Source of the DNA: Capitulum mitella
Taxonomy: Eukaryota; Arthropoda; Thecostraca; Pollicipedomorpha; Pollicipedidae
DNA length: 64,000 bases
Assembly (NCBI GenBank): GCA_030062745.1
Contig: CP099850.1
Coordinates: 5,518,001 to 5,582,000 of the forward strand
Reading direction: 5' to 3'
In this document: piece by piece, positions 37,217 through 47,230 of the stretch
Layout: every line of letters starts with the position of its first letter
Position numbering within the stretch: position 1 is the first letter of the stretch
Notes under the pieces: generated by a model
Databases searched by the model: none
What the model was told of the DNA's origin: nothing
The model's input: the letters and a program-made list of their open reading frames with translations, nothing else
Translations under genes and position numbers: made by a program

Positions 37217-38435
37217 TTAACCCTATTCCCGGCAGGGGGGGGCGGAATCCGCCCCCCTCGGGTTTTTTGCTTGCCAATTCTAGGCTTTTTAACGCAGCTT
37301 CACGAAACCTAGTCACTTTTCCTAGCTATTCTTTCTACGTGCTGTGACAAAATTTCAAAATTCTATTTTTCTCAGGGGCGGAGCCAGGTAACATTTTTGG
37401 GAGGCACCTCATGCCATTTTTGGCCATGTTGAGGGTAAAATAAAAATGTCTGCCAAAAACAGAGTTTTAAAGCTAGAATTTAAAACTTTATATGGATGTA
37501 TAGCTAAATAGTTGGGCAATGTGCAGATGCAATTTTGTTCATCTGAGGTCATTTTACAAGGTCAGGTCAAGGTCAAAAGTCAAAATTTGCTTTTTTTGCA
37601 ATAATTTCGGTGCCGTTTTTTCAAATGCCAAACCCGGAATAGATATGACGTAGAAGGGTGCCTTTTACTTGTGTACCAAGTTTCAGCTTGATATCAGGTC
37701 GGGTCACGGAGCTATGGCCTAAAATGTCAGTGCGCGTACCCTATATCGCAATAGCCGTAAAATGAAATTTTTGAAATAGAGTGAATTCAAATGATTGAAA
37801 ACGTTTACAGATAATATTAAATGCACACGAGATCATTCCAAGTGACCCCAAGGTCACTGGAGGGCATTTAAGGTCAAAGGTCACAAGTTGATCTGAGAAA
37901 CGTGTGACCATGACAGTTCCCCCTTTTTCATGTCCCTGGCACCGCCTATGCTAACATTATACAAACACTGTAATGCGATTTGTACTTATTTAGTATAACA
38001 TGACTAGCAGAAGCCAAAAAAGGGTGTTTGCCTCTTTTGTTCATTGAGTTGTTAGAAAACTAATCCTCCTATTTTTGAAACCCTGTGAACGCCCATGAAT
38101 TTCCTCAAAATTTCAGATTTGTGAACCCATGGGAAAAGCCCTATTCATATTCTATCGATTCATGACATTTTCATTGAAATCGGTCCATAAACAACGGAGT
38201 TATAAGAAGTCCAAAAGTACCCCCCATTTTGACATTTTTGCCCCCCTGTATCCACAAATTTCGAGATTTTGAAAATTTCTTTTTATAAAAATGTAGTTCA
38301 CGTGACGGCAAATCGATTGCCGTTTGTTGCGATGAAATCGGACAAGTAGTTCTCGAGATCTCAGGGGGGGAGGCCGAATTTGCCCCCCCTGCCGGGAATC
38401 GGCCATACCGTCTAGCCCTCCGGGAATAGGGTTAA
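37217..38435 (+). mobile_element. piggyBac-like MITE, copy 1 (1219 bp)
   Basis: Bounded by TTAA at 37217-37220 and 38432-38435. The ends read TTAACCCTATTCCCGG and CCGGGAATAGGGTTAA, a perfect 16-bp inverted repeat including TTAA. A subterminal ATTCCCGGCAGGGGGG block occurs near both ends. TTAA borders with CCC-starting ends are the hallmark of piggyBac-type elements. No transposase is present, so it would need a helper. It is nearly identical over its full length to the complement of 55968-57174. It carries several AGGTCA motifs, including AGGTCAAAGGTCA at 37871-37883. Confidence 0.9.
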
Positions 38436-38871
38436 ATCGCCAAAAGCCAACGAAACGAGCTATCATATGGTACGACAACGACTGCAATCTACCGATGAGG
38501 ATCTGAGATATAGTTCAGCGAAAAGGAGGCATTTAACATGCAAACCCTATGGGCTAGTAGGAAAAGTACGCCATGGAGCGATGTGCTGTCGGCTAACTTC
38601 GGTGGGGACCGCGCCGCATCACTTCCTAGTTTTCTTCCTAATGCACGCTAAAAAATGGACACATACTCGCAATTCAAAAAAGCATGCGAAATGCTTTCTA
38701 TCGGATGTTCACAGCGATCGAATTTGGAGACATCCTTCACTTCATATAAGTGCAAGAGACGATTGGTTGGGAGAAAACGCTACACAATACGGCATTGTAG
38801 TCACCTTGTTTTTAGATTCGATGTCGTAGCATACACTGTCTTGAAGCTGTTTTTCCAATCATAATCGTTCC
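38436..38871. other. Unassigned DNA
   Basis: A plus-strand frame at 38467-38829 is open for 120 codons but has no recognisable domain. It lies between a MITE and a LINE remnant. Confidence 0.4.
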
Positions 38872-39735
38872 TCAAATTTGGACTCCATTCCCATCTTTTC
38901 TATGGTTTTGTGCCATTTTACGATCTACCCACAGCTGTTTAAGCATTTTCCGATTCGACCATCTGTTTTTTTTTATTGCTTTCAAAAGTTCCTCTAAGAT
39001 CTTTGTTCGATGCGTTTCTCTTGGCCTATCCTGTGTTAAAATTTCTTTCCCAGGGCGTGGTATTGATGCCAGCACACTTCGCCATAGAAAGAAAGTACCA
39101 GTCTGGTATTTGCTTTGTAATTCTGCGAATTCGTATGTCTCCTCAGGTCAAAATTACAAAAGTCTTCCATGGTAATAATCCCCTTTGTTTAAGTAGCACT
39201 TTAAGTTCCCCTTTCTAATAAGTACCACGTCATTAATACTGGGATTATTTTCCAGTTCTAGTGATGCGTTTCTCCACAACAGATGTGGAAGAATTTCTGA
39301 ACCGCTGACCTCCCTCGGCTGTAATTTGGCCCATGCGTTATACGTGTCTATCCAAAACTTATCCTGTATTAACTCATGTACCATATTATTAGGCAAATCG
39401 CATGTGAAAATGGAAAACTAATCACGAAATGTGAAAACGTCTTTCAAAATTAGTTTCCACTTGACTCTTTTTCCGTTTTCTAGGTATTTCTTTGTCCAAA
39501 AGAGTTTCAGACTGTCTCCCTGTAAAGATCGATCTGATACCTTTAAATCTCCTACCTCGTATTCACGTTTCATTACATTTCTTTTTACTTTGTCCAACAC
39601 ACCTCCCCATATCAATTCACAATAACATTTTGTTTTATTCTCAGCTGTTTTTACTTTCAGTTTCAGTTTCAAGGGTGACCCACAATGGCTTGCAAACAGA
39701 ACACGACATTTAACTTCAGGTCGCTGGTGTATCAT
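38872..39735 (-). pseudogene. L1/Tx1-like LINE ORF2 C-terminal half, broken
   Basis: Three successive minus-strand frames follow the expected order. Block 39735-39418 has Leu-Ile-Trp-Gly-Gly-x-x-Asp-Lys-Val-Lys-Arg and Asp-Leu-Lys-Val-Ser-Asp. Block 39396-39154 has a Leu-x-Trp-Arg-Asn stretch and Lys-Gly-Asn-Leu. Block 39075-38872 is the basic C-terminal region. Stops and frame changes separate them. The motif series matches the portion after the RT domain in L1/Tx1 LINEs. The RT catalytic core is not included. Confidence 0.65.
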
Positions 39736-40646
39736 CTAATATCGCCGTTGGTAACGCATAGCGGGGGGAGGGGCGATTGACTGGTTTTGCCGCTCTGTGA
39801 TTGACAATGTACATCCAATTTCTCGATCTTTTCTATTTTTGCTTTTGACGACGCACTAGACATCAGTTTAAAGTATGCAAAAATAGTCAATACGCGACAA
39901 ACATTAAGTCGGGGCCGGGATGGATTTCGCCCCTTCCACTGGATTCCGGCCCCAGATTCCCAGCGTGCAACCCTTTCAGAACCAGGTCTCATTTCAGGCA
40001 AGCCCCTGCAAGAACATTTTACACTGTCGCTATTCTAATGAATGATCAATGTTTTACACTATGCCGAATTTATGTTTAAGTTATATTAAATGAAACGTTT
40101 TTGTCGCACTTAACCACCTCCTCCCATCGGTCCCCAGCCAGCAAAAATAATTTGACCCCTGCCCTCCTCCCCGTTATGAAACGCTCCTACACCTGTGCGG
40201 TCATACCATATGCTGTATGGTTATCTCACGACAGTACAACATGGTCACTAGTTTCATCCATTTCGTTGAAATGATGCATATGCAAAGGCATGTATAACAT
40301 GAATCCCTGGTAATCTGCGCGAACGGTTCAGATCTAAAGTTAAAGCTAAGTTAAATTTAAGTTTAAGCTTTAACCAAGTTTAAGCTTTAGCCAAGTTAAA
40401 CAGACGTTGCAGTTATGTAAAGCTATCGAATGGAAGACATCGGTGACACGAGTGGATCCGTGCTAATGACGTCAAAAGTTACGCTCCGACTGGTTATCCC
40501 GAGCTCATCGTACCGGAAACGTATAACTGACCTAACATCTGCTTTTTTCGCTTCATATTATCTTGACGCCACTGGAAATGTCTGATATGAGTAGGGCATG
40601 AATATCCATCTTTTCCGACATTCACAGCACTAATGCGTATGCTTGT
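39736..40646. other. Unassigned DNA
   Basis: No gene is seen. GGGGCCGG at 39914 and CCGGCCCC at 39947 form a short inverted pair. A short internal repeat (TTTAAGCTTTA with AGCCAAG) lies at 40357-40393. Confidence 0.4.
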
Positions 40647-41326
40647 TTAACCCTCGCTGGACGGGAGGGATTTTCACTCGCACCGATAACGGGGAGGGGG
40701 CACCCCTCGCCATTTGGCCCCTAATTGAGCAAGCGCTTCGGGACAAGAAGAAATCGATAGTCATATGCCCAAGGAATTCAGTAATAACCATGTCAGCCCC
40801 GTCAAGTCAGCCAGTTACCTCCTAGGACAGGTCAGACTTTATGCTTGGGAGCTATAAATCGATTTCCCTTAGGTAAAAACGACACATTTGGGGCCAAATA
40901 GGCTTAAACTTGTTCCAAGAAGCAAAAATTACATAGGAACGTTCTAAGACCAAAAAGGTCGTCTGAGGTCATTGACCTCGTTTGATCCTGAAAAGGTCAT
41001 TGACCAAACTGTCTAAATTGACCTGCTGTCATGTGGACTACCACTCTGAACCGATTTCATGCCCGTCATCTGCCATTTTTGAATGTCCATTGCCCTAAAA
41101 CAATAAAAAACCGACATTTGGCGTAAAATCGCTCTGGAAGTTTTCAGTAATGACGTCATGGCTCGGTGTCCTGAGACAAGATGGGGTCACTCTTTTTGTA
41201 AAGCATGCGCAATGAATGCGTCGTCAGCTGTGCCGAATTTCCCGGCGCTGTCGTGCTCCGTTTTGCCGTGGTCTCGGAAACGATGCCTGGAGGCGGCACC
41301 CACCCTCCTCGTCCGGCGAGGGTTAA
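40647..41326. mobile_element. TTAA-bounded piggyBac-like MITE, distinct family (680 bp)
   Basis: TTAA stands at 40647-40650 and 41323-41326. The left end TTAACCCTCGCTGGACGGG and the right end CGTCCGGCGAGGGTTAA form an inverted repeat with few mismatches. No coding capacity. The interior contains GGTCATTGACC-type motifs near 40975-41000. The end sequence differs from the 1.2-kb family, but the layout (TTAA, then CCCT) is the same, so it is placed in the piggyBac group. Confidence 0.8.
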
Positions 41327-42509
41327 GTTCTCATCATTGCGAACTGGGCCCAGCCCTGCATTGGGGAGGGGGGAGCTCAACATTGGGAGGTCAGATGAAC
41401 ATTGGAGATGCCCCATTTTCCCCCACCCAAGAGACACAAAGTTCCAGCCTTGGTAATAGGTGTGTATATATGCCAAAACATATTCGGGCGAGTTAAGTGC
41501 TCGCATGTAAATAAACGCAGTACTTGTCCGTTTAACTGTGTCGTGTCATTACCATTAATCTGCCTTGGCAACGGCATTCCCCATAAAATTATCAGAAAGG
41601 CTTCCTCTGTACACAATATGAGCCGTTCATTGACGTGTAAGTTATTTGCAACGCCATTGCTCAGAAATCGCTCAGCCGTCATTGCTCGGGTCGAATGTTC
41701 AGATCCATTCAGGTGGAAAACTACATGTTTGGAAGGGACTGCAGGTCGGATACGGCTTGGTCAGTCTCCGCGACGCCCTCATAGCCCTCCGGCAGAACAT
41801 GTCATGTGACAAGATGAGCTTCCTCCTCATAGCCTCTACCCCATTCACAACGTAGCTGATCTTATCAGTTTGGGAGCCGAGGGGGTTAGCGCAGCGGCGG
41901 AACTAAGAAACCTGCCCATCGTCCCCACCTAACGCGCGTAAATATGGTTTTTCGTGTTTTTAGGCATGAAATTAAAATATGAAACACAGGTTTGAAATCA
42001 TTACGAGTACTTCTACGTCACGGCAGATGGCTTCTCAAATTATATTACATTAGTCCCATAAACACCGGAACTATGGCCGGTTTACCACAAGGACCCTAAT
42101 ACCTGTCATTATTTTTGTGGAGACCTGTACGTTACATATCACGCTGCCTCTCTAAAAGCACTAGTTCTCCGTCATTACATTTTTTTGGACCCCGTCCTTT
42201 ACTGGGTAGGCAGGAATTCTCTTTCATGACCATGTGCTCCAAATGCATCGCATAGTATGTATGCGTGTACATTGAAGATGCGACTCAACTGTATAAAAAA
42301 AAATGCTACAAAAAAGCGGTTTGGAGACAATTCCCTCTCAACGCTCTGGCTTTAAACACAACGGCTTTATTCAAGGGACGCCACATAATGATTACCGCCA
42401 CTGCTGTATGACCTTTCGTCAGGCAGATCTGAAATTCTGTTGGTCTGAAAACCCTCATCGCCGGAGCGGCGATACTGTTACGAACTACTATACTGGTGCA
42501 ATCAACTGC
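41327..42509. other. Unassigned DNA
   Basis: A 135-codon plus-strand frame at 41402-41809 has no recognisable domain. The rest shows nothing, up to the 15-bp repeat at 42510 that marks the LINE. Confidence 0.35.
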
Positions 42510-42524
42510 TAAGTCTGCCGCAGA
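42510..42524 (+). repeat. Left copy of a possible LINE target-site duplication
   Basis: TAAGTCTGCCGCAGA is repeated exactly at 45680-45694. A further GCTTCCA follows both copies after three differing bases. Confidence 0.5.
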
Positions 42525-42526
42525 AA

Positions 42527-45154
42527 CGCTTCCACCTCAAACGCCCCCCGCCAGGTCCCTTTCCACAACTCACAATAAACAATCAGCGCATCACAGAACC
42601 TGGCGACGTCGTGGAACACTTCAAAACTCACTACACCAACGTCTCCGCAAACCACACTTACGACACAGCACTAACAACCTCACTTCAAACACTTGCGGCA
42701 AACGCAAACATTCAGTCGACCAACACTGAAACATACAACACTCCATTCACCATGTATGAATTGCGCCTTGCCCTCAGCAAGTGCGGCAACACGTCGGTTG
42801 GGCCGGACGACATCCACTACCAATTCTTCAGACACTTAAGCAAAGTATCTTTAACGTACCTGTTGACGGCCATTAACAATCTCTTCTTAAACGACTCCTT
42901 TCCGCCAAATTGGCGACAAAGCATCATCATTCCCTTGCCCAAGCCCCAAAAAGACCACACTCAGCCAAAAGCATTCCGACCAATATCTCTCACCAGCTGT
43001 GCCAGCAAACTCGTCGAGCGCATGGTAAACACACGCCTCAGACACTTTCTGGAAAGCAAAAAGCTGCTCGACGAACACCAGTGCGGTTTCAGAAAACACA
43101 AGTCCACCACAGACAACCTCATACGCATCGTACACGACATCAAACGCGGCATGAATTACAAACGCACCACAGTAGCAGCATACCTAGACATCACGGCCGC
43201 ATTTGACCGAGTCCACAAGTCCGCACTTGCACACAAACTCTACAAGCTAGGTCTACGCGGACACCTAGCACACTTTCTACTGAACTTCCTCCGGGACAGA
43301 ACGGTACAGGTCAGATGCGGCAACACCACCTCCAGCTATGGAGCACAAGACCAGGGCCTTCCACAAGGAAGTGTCATTTCACCAACACTCTTCCTCATCA
43401 TGATCAACGACATGTTTGACGACTTACACTGCAGAACACTACACTATTCACTTTTTGCGGACGACGTGGCCATTTGGGCCACTGACCACTGCTTCTTCAA
43501 AGCCGAAAACACCGTTCAAACCGGACTGAACCACATTGCAAAGTGGTGTAATAAATGGGGCTTCACCCTGTCCGCAGAAAAATCAGCAGTAGTCGCATAC
43601 GCTCGCACCTCCGGACCACTTACCCTCAACCTGACCATCCATGGCAAAGCCATAGAGCAGGTTAAAAGTTTCAAATTTCTCGGCATCCACCTCGACGAAA
43701 AACTGACCTTCCAACAGCACATCAAACACACCACGAAACGATGCGCAAAACGCATCAACATCCTGCGCTGCCTCTCAGGAACAGACTGGGGCGGAGACAG
43801 ACAAACACTACTCAGACTTTACAAGGCTATCCTCCGACCCATTCTGGAATACAACAGCTTTATTTTCAACACCATCTCTCCGTCCCTAGCACAAAAACTG
43901 GAAGCCATACAAAATCACGGCATTCGCGCAGCCACCGGAGCATTGCACAGTACCCCGACTGTCAGCCTTCTGGCCGACGCGGACATTCCATCCCTACAGA
44001 TCAGACGAACACAACAACTGTGTCGGTACTACATGACAGTTCAGACTACAGAAAACCATCCGGCACAGTCTTGCTTCAAACACGACAAACTAGACAAGAG
44101 CCGTGCAGCACGCAAACGCCCACCTTTTCACGTTCAAATAAGCACGGCTCTGGCAGACCTTCAGTTTGCCGTACCGCCCACTGCACCCAGACCGCCCCTC
44201 AGGCCATTCTGGATTCACCAACCACCCACTATCGAATATCTCCTCGCAGAACGCAAAACAGACATAACTCAAACAGAGATACTAGCAAAATTCCGCGAAT
44301 ACACCACTGTTAACAACCACAAATCATTCATATACACAGACGGGTCCAAAATCGACGACAAAGTCGGATTTGGACTCACATCGCCTGGCTTTGAGCTTGG
44401 CAACCGCCTCCCAGACCACACATCAATCTTCACCGCAGAGGCTATGGCCATACTGATAGCCATTCGCATGGCAATCAGACACAACATGGTTAACGTAGTT
44501 GTCTGCTCTGACTCAAAATCGGTCCTACAAGCCATCAGCAATACGGCCGACCCATCACACTACATCATTGATTGCATACAACAGCACGTGTCCCCTAACG
44601 TAAACGACATTTCCTTCCTTTGGATACCGGGACACGCTAACATCAAAGGTAATGAGCGAGCAGACCAGATTGCGAAACAGTCACTAGCATTTGACACATG
44701 CTTTGACACCAAATTTTCACTCGACGACTGCAAGGCCGCCCTGCAACAACACATCCGCAAACACCAACAGAACACCTGGACACAAAATCACCACGCACAC
44801 TTGTACGACATCAAACCCACACTTGGCGCCTGGGACACATCAAATCAAAAATACAGACGCCAAGAAGTCGTCCTCACCAGACTTCGAACGGGTCGCACAC
44901 AATGCACACAACCACTCTTAGAGGACGGCTCTTACCAAGCACCACAATGCCACACATGCAACACAACACTTAACGTAAATCACCTCCTGCTGGAATGTAG
45001 GGATTTCGAAACACAAAGACGACCCATTAAGGCCTTCTGCCACCAAAAGAACATTCCGCTCACCCTGGGTACCCTACTGGGTAACCAGCACCCAGACCTT
45101 CTACAGCTGCTATTCACGTACCTAAATGACACACACCTAGCAGAAAAACTCTAA
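42527..45154 (+). CDS. LINE ORF2 with reverse transcriptase and RNase H (I-group type), 5'-truncated
   Basis: An intact frame of about 875 codons encodes the RT of a non-LTR retrotransposon, which copies the element's RNA into DNA at the target site. The catalytic Phe-Ala-Asp-Asp is at 43454-43465, and Leu-Pro-Gln-Gly-Ser-Val-Ile-Ser-Pro is at about 43357. RNase H follows with Asp (Asp-Gly-Ser, 44339), Glu (44438), Asp (44510), and His with Asn-x-x-Ala-Asp (44633-44670). The end has a Cys-x2-Cys-x8-His-x4-Cys cluster. RNase H after RT points to the I/Nimb/LOA side of LINEs; the exact clade is not settled. The frame stays open upstream with no obvious ATG. The apurinic endonuclease domain expected before RT is missing, so the copy is 5'-truncated and cannot move by itself. 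The absence of stops means a young insertion. Frames in other registers inside it are shadows. Confidence 0.92.
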   Translation, partial: RFHLKRPPPGPFPQLTINNQRITEPGDVVEHFKTHYTNVSANHTYDTALTTSLQTLAANANIQSTNTETYNTPFTMYELRLALSKCGNTSVGPDDIHYQFFRHLSKVSLTYLLTAINNLFLNDSFPPNWRQSIIIPLPKPQKDHTQPKAFRPISLTSCASKLVERMVNTRLRHFLESKKLLDEHQCGFRKHKSTTDNLIRIVHDIKRGMNYKRTTVAAYLDITAAFDRVHKSALAHKLYKLGLRGHLAHFLLNFLRDRTVQVRCGNTTSSYGAQDQGLPQGSVISPTLFLIMINDMFDDLHCRTLHYSLFADDVAIWATDHCFFKAENTVQTGLNHIAKWCNKWGFTLSAEKSAVVAYARTSGPLTLNLTIHGKAIEQVKSFKFLGIHLDEKLTFQQHIKHTTKRCAKRINILRCLSGTDWGGDRQTLLRLYKAILRPILEYNSFIFNTISPSLAQKLEAIQNHGIRAATGALHSTPTVSLLADADIPSLQIRRTQQLCRYYMTVQTTENHPAQSCFKHDKLDKSRAARKRPPFHVQISTALADLQFAVPPTAPRPPLRPFWIHQPPTIEYLLAERKTDITQTEILAKFREYTTVNNHKSFIYTDGSKIDDKVGFGLTSPGFELGNRLPDHTSIFTAEAMAILIAIRMAIRHNMVNVVVCSDSKSVLQAISNTADPSHYIIDCIQQHVSPNVNDISFLWIPGHANIKGNERADQIAKQSLAFDTCFDTKFSLDDCKAALQQHIRKHQQNTWTQNHHAHLYDIKPTLGAWDTSNQKYRRQEVVLTRLRTGRTQCTQPLLEDGSYQAPQCHTCNTTLNVNHLLLECRDFETQRRPIKAFCHQKNIPLTLGTLLGNQHPDLLQLLFTYLNDTHLAEKL

Positions 45155-45679
45155 CGCCACACAACACCGCACATCCTCCTCACTCCTTCCTTTCTTCCGC
45201 AACACCCGGCGTGAGAGGGTGAACGCTTAGCCAGCGTGAGAGGCGGTGTGGGCAATCTCCTCCTAGCCTGCACGATAAAGACCCCTCGGTGCTTTTCGCG
45301 AGGAGTAGGCCACGTGCCGGCACCTTGGCAAAATCAATTCTAAATCCTAAATTCCTAGTTTTTCAGGAGGGCTCAAAGTAACGTAGCCGACAGTAACAGA
45401 GGCGGCGACTCCCTTCCTCTTCCCCCTGCGCGTCTTGCCCCCGCTTCACGGAGGCCCCCCACCATGCCGATCTCAGCGGCATCCAAAATTTTTTGTCACA
45501 CACATTCACGTAACGTAAAAAGCACTTGTGTTCATTGCTCTTTCAACCTGTAACGTTAAATGAAACACTTGCGCTATCTTTAAAACTCGCCACATACACT
45601 CTAACGTAACATAACTCACACAGACTTGACAGGCGGCGCATAATGACCAAAAGGTCGAGGCACGCCTCTAAACCCAATA
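45155..45679 (+). other. 3' untranslated region of the LINE
   Basis: About 525 bases between the stop codon and the right-hand 15-bp repeat. It contains two GGCGTGAGAGG-type repeats near 45208-45243. It ends AACCCAATA directly before the repeat, without a poly(A) tail. Its assignment to the element rests on position between the two repeats. Confidence 0.55.
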
Positions 45680-45694
45680 TAAGTCTGCCGCAGA
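45680..45694 (+). repeat. Right copy of a possible LINE target-site duplication
   Basis: Exact copy of the 15 bases at 42510-42524. If this is a true target duplication, the insert is 42525-45679 (3155 bp). Confidence 0.5.
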
Positions 45695-46343
45695 CGTGCT
45701 TCCAACGCTGTCAACAGTGTGATCTACAAAGTTCCGCAGATAGGTGAGGCTGAAGCAAACAACATTACTTTGGTTGGTTCTTCTGCGTTGGAATGGAAAT
45801 GTCGCATCCCATTCACTTTTTTCTGTTTCACTTGCACGTCCGATTGGGCTTTGCGCGTCGGGATGCACGATACGATGTACGCTTGTGTAGCCTGTAAATG
45901 AATAGCCTCGTCTCGGAATCCACCGCCGCCATAAAACGGTGTCAAGCTGGCACTGATGTCTCATGTTTCGCCGGGGCGAGGCTGTCGTGCGCAGCGAGAT
46001 TCCCGCGTCTATCAGCAGCGAAAATAAATCGGGCCACCCGGCCGTGAAGCTTTTCATAAGCAACGTAAAAGCCTCAGTGGATTATAGCTTGGTAATCAGG
46101 CATTTTAAGCCATGCGGCGTGCCTAGAAATTACTTCAATTCTTCCAACGTTTTAGCTTAATCGTTATTGACACACTGTGTCCAAAATATTTTTCATACAG
46201 GTGATGTTTTGGGATAATACTCTTGCGTCCAGACCATTTGAACTGTACCAGGCTCGCTCTTTATGTCCGTGAGGGGCCCAGTTGGAGTCTTGTCAGTTAA
46301 GCTGTTGTCTCTAACCTAGTTTTTTTTTTACTTTTTGTCTTAG
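45695..46343. other. Unassigned DNA
   Basis: A 131-codon minus-strand frame spans 45668-46063 and crosses the LINE border, which argues against it being a real gene. The region ends in a pyrimidine run and TTTTTGTCTTAG at 46332-46343, which looks like a splice acceptor. Confidence 0.35.
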
Positions 46344-47230
46344 TGTTCGCTGAGAGAACAGTTTTCTTGGCTGAAGCCATCCAGCTCAAACCCGAGCCGG
46401 ATGGCCTGGCGAAACCATGGGATGCCACCTGCAACGAGAACCTGTGCTTCCTGCCAATCACCTGAACATCTGTAGCTGGACAAGAAACAGTTTGGGGGTC
46501 GCCGGGCATGTGTTCCGTCTCTTGAACGTAGCGACTTCGCGACACTCGCGGAGACCGAGCGGAAGGGCGCGGCGGCCGATTCCGAGCTCGAGTTTGGATT
46601 CGGCGGCTACTCGTGGTTCAGCTGGGACTGCGGCGCGCCACGTGATGGTGTAGCCTGCGCCGTCCGCACCTTGTTGTTGTCTATCCGACTTTCGAGTCTG
46701 CCCGACAACGAAATGCTGCTGATTCTGCCGCGGCGTCGGTGACTCTTGCCGCCTGCTACCGATCACCTTGCGACGACCCGGCGCTGGACCGGATAACTGC
46801 CGCCACGATAACTCCAGTCCAGCGCAGCCGTTGGACTGCAGACTGGTCGTCGTCGAAGGCCTCAGTCTGCCTGAAATCAGCTGGACAGAGACGTCCGGCG
46901 GTGCCGTCCCTCACGTGCGGAGACCGTCCAACCGTGCCGCGCGTCTCCTGGCCTCGAGTGACGTGCTCCACCTCGAGCGGTCCGTGGCTGGTCCCACCGG
47001 AAGCGAAACGTGCTGGACTTAGAATCACTGAGACGGATGCCAGATCGGTCTCACGCGCAGGACGTCCTCCAGGACTCCGACCACAGGAAGACTGAGGAGT
47101 CAGTCTCAGTGTGCTTGTTACCGCACCGTCCTTATGGTGACCAGGCGGACTGTCTTCAACTACAGTCCGCTCCCTCGTCCACTGAAGACTGTTGGGCGAT
47201 GTCGACGTCGATGACGAGGTCGACATGTTT
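46344..47230 (+). other. GC-rich island with possible exon(s), unassigned
   Basis: After the acceptor-like string ending at 46343, the plus strand is open to a stop at 46463-46465 and encodes about 40 residues. Its last part, beginning Leu-Lys-Pro-Glu-Pro-Asp-Gly and ending Cys-Phe-Leu-Pro-Ile-Thr, has a protein-like composition. A second plus frame (46474-46741) and further overlapping frames on both strands follow in CpG-rich sequence. I do not recognise any of them. It may be the 3' exon of a host gene or only a CpG-rich region. Confidence 0.25.

Noticed and set aside
43741..44313. 190-codon plus-strand frame inside the LINE
   Set aside because: It overlaps the RT-RNase H frame in another register and has no domain.
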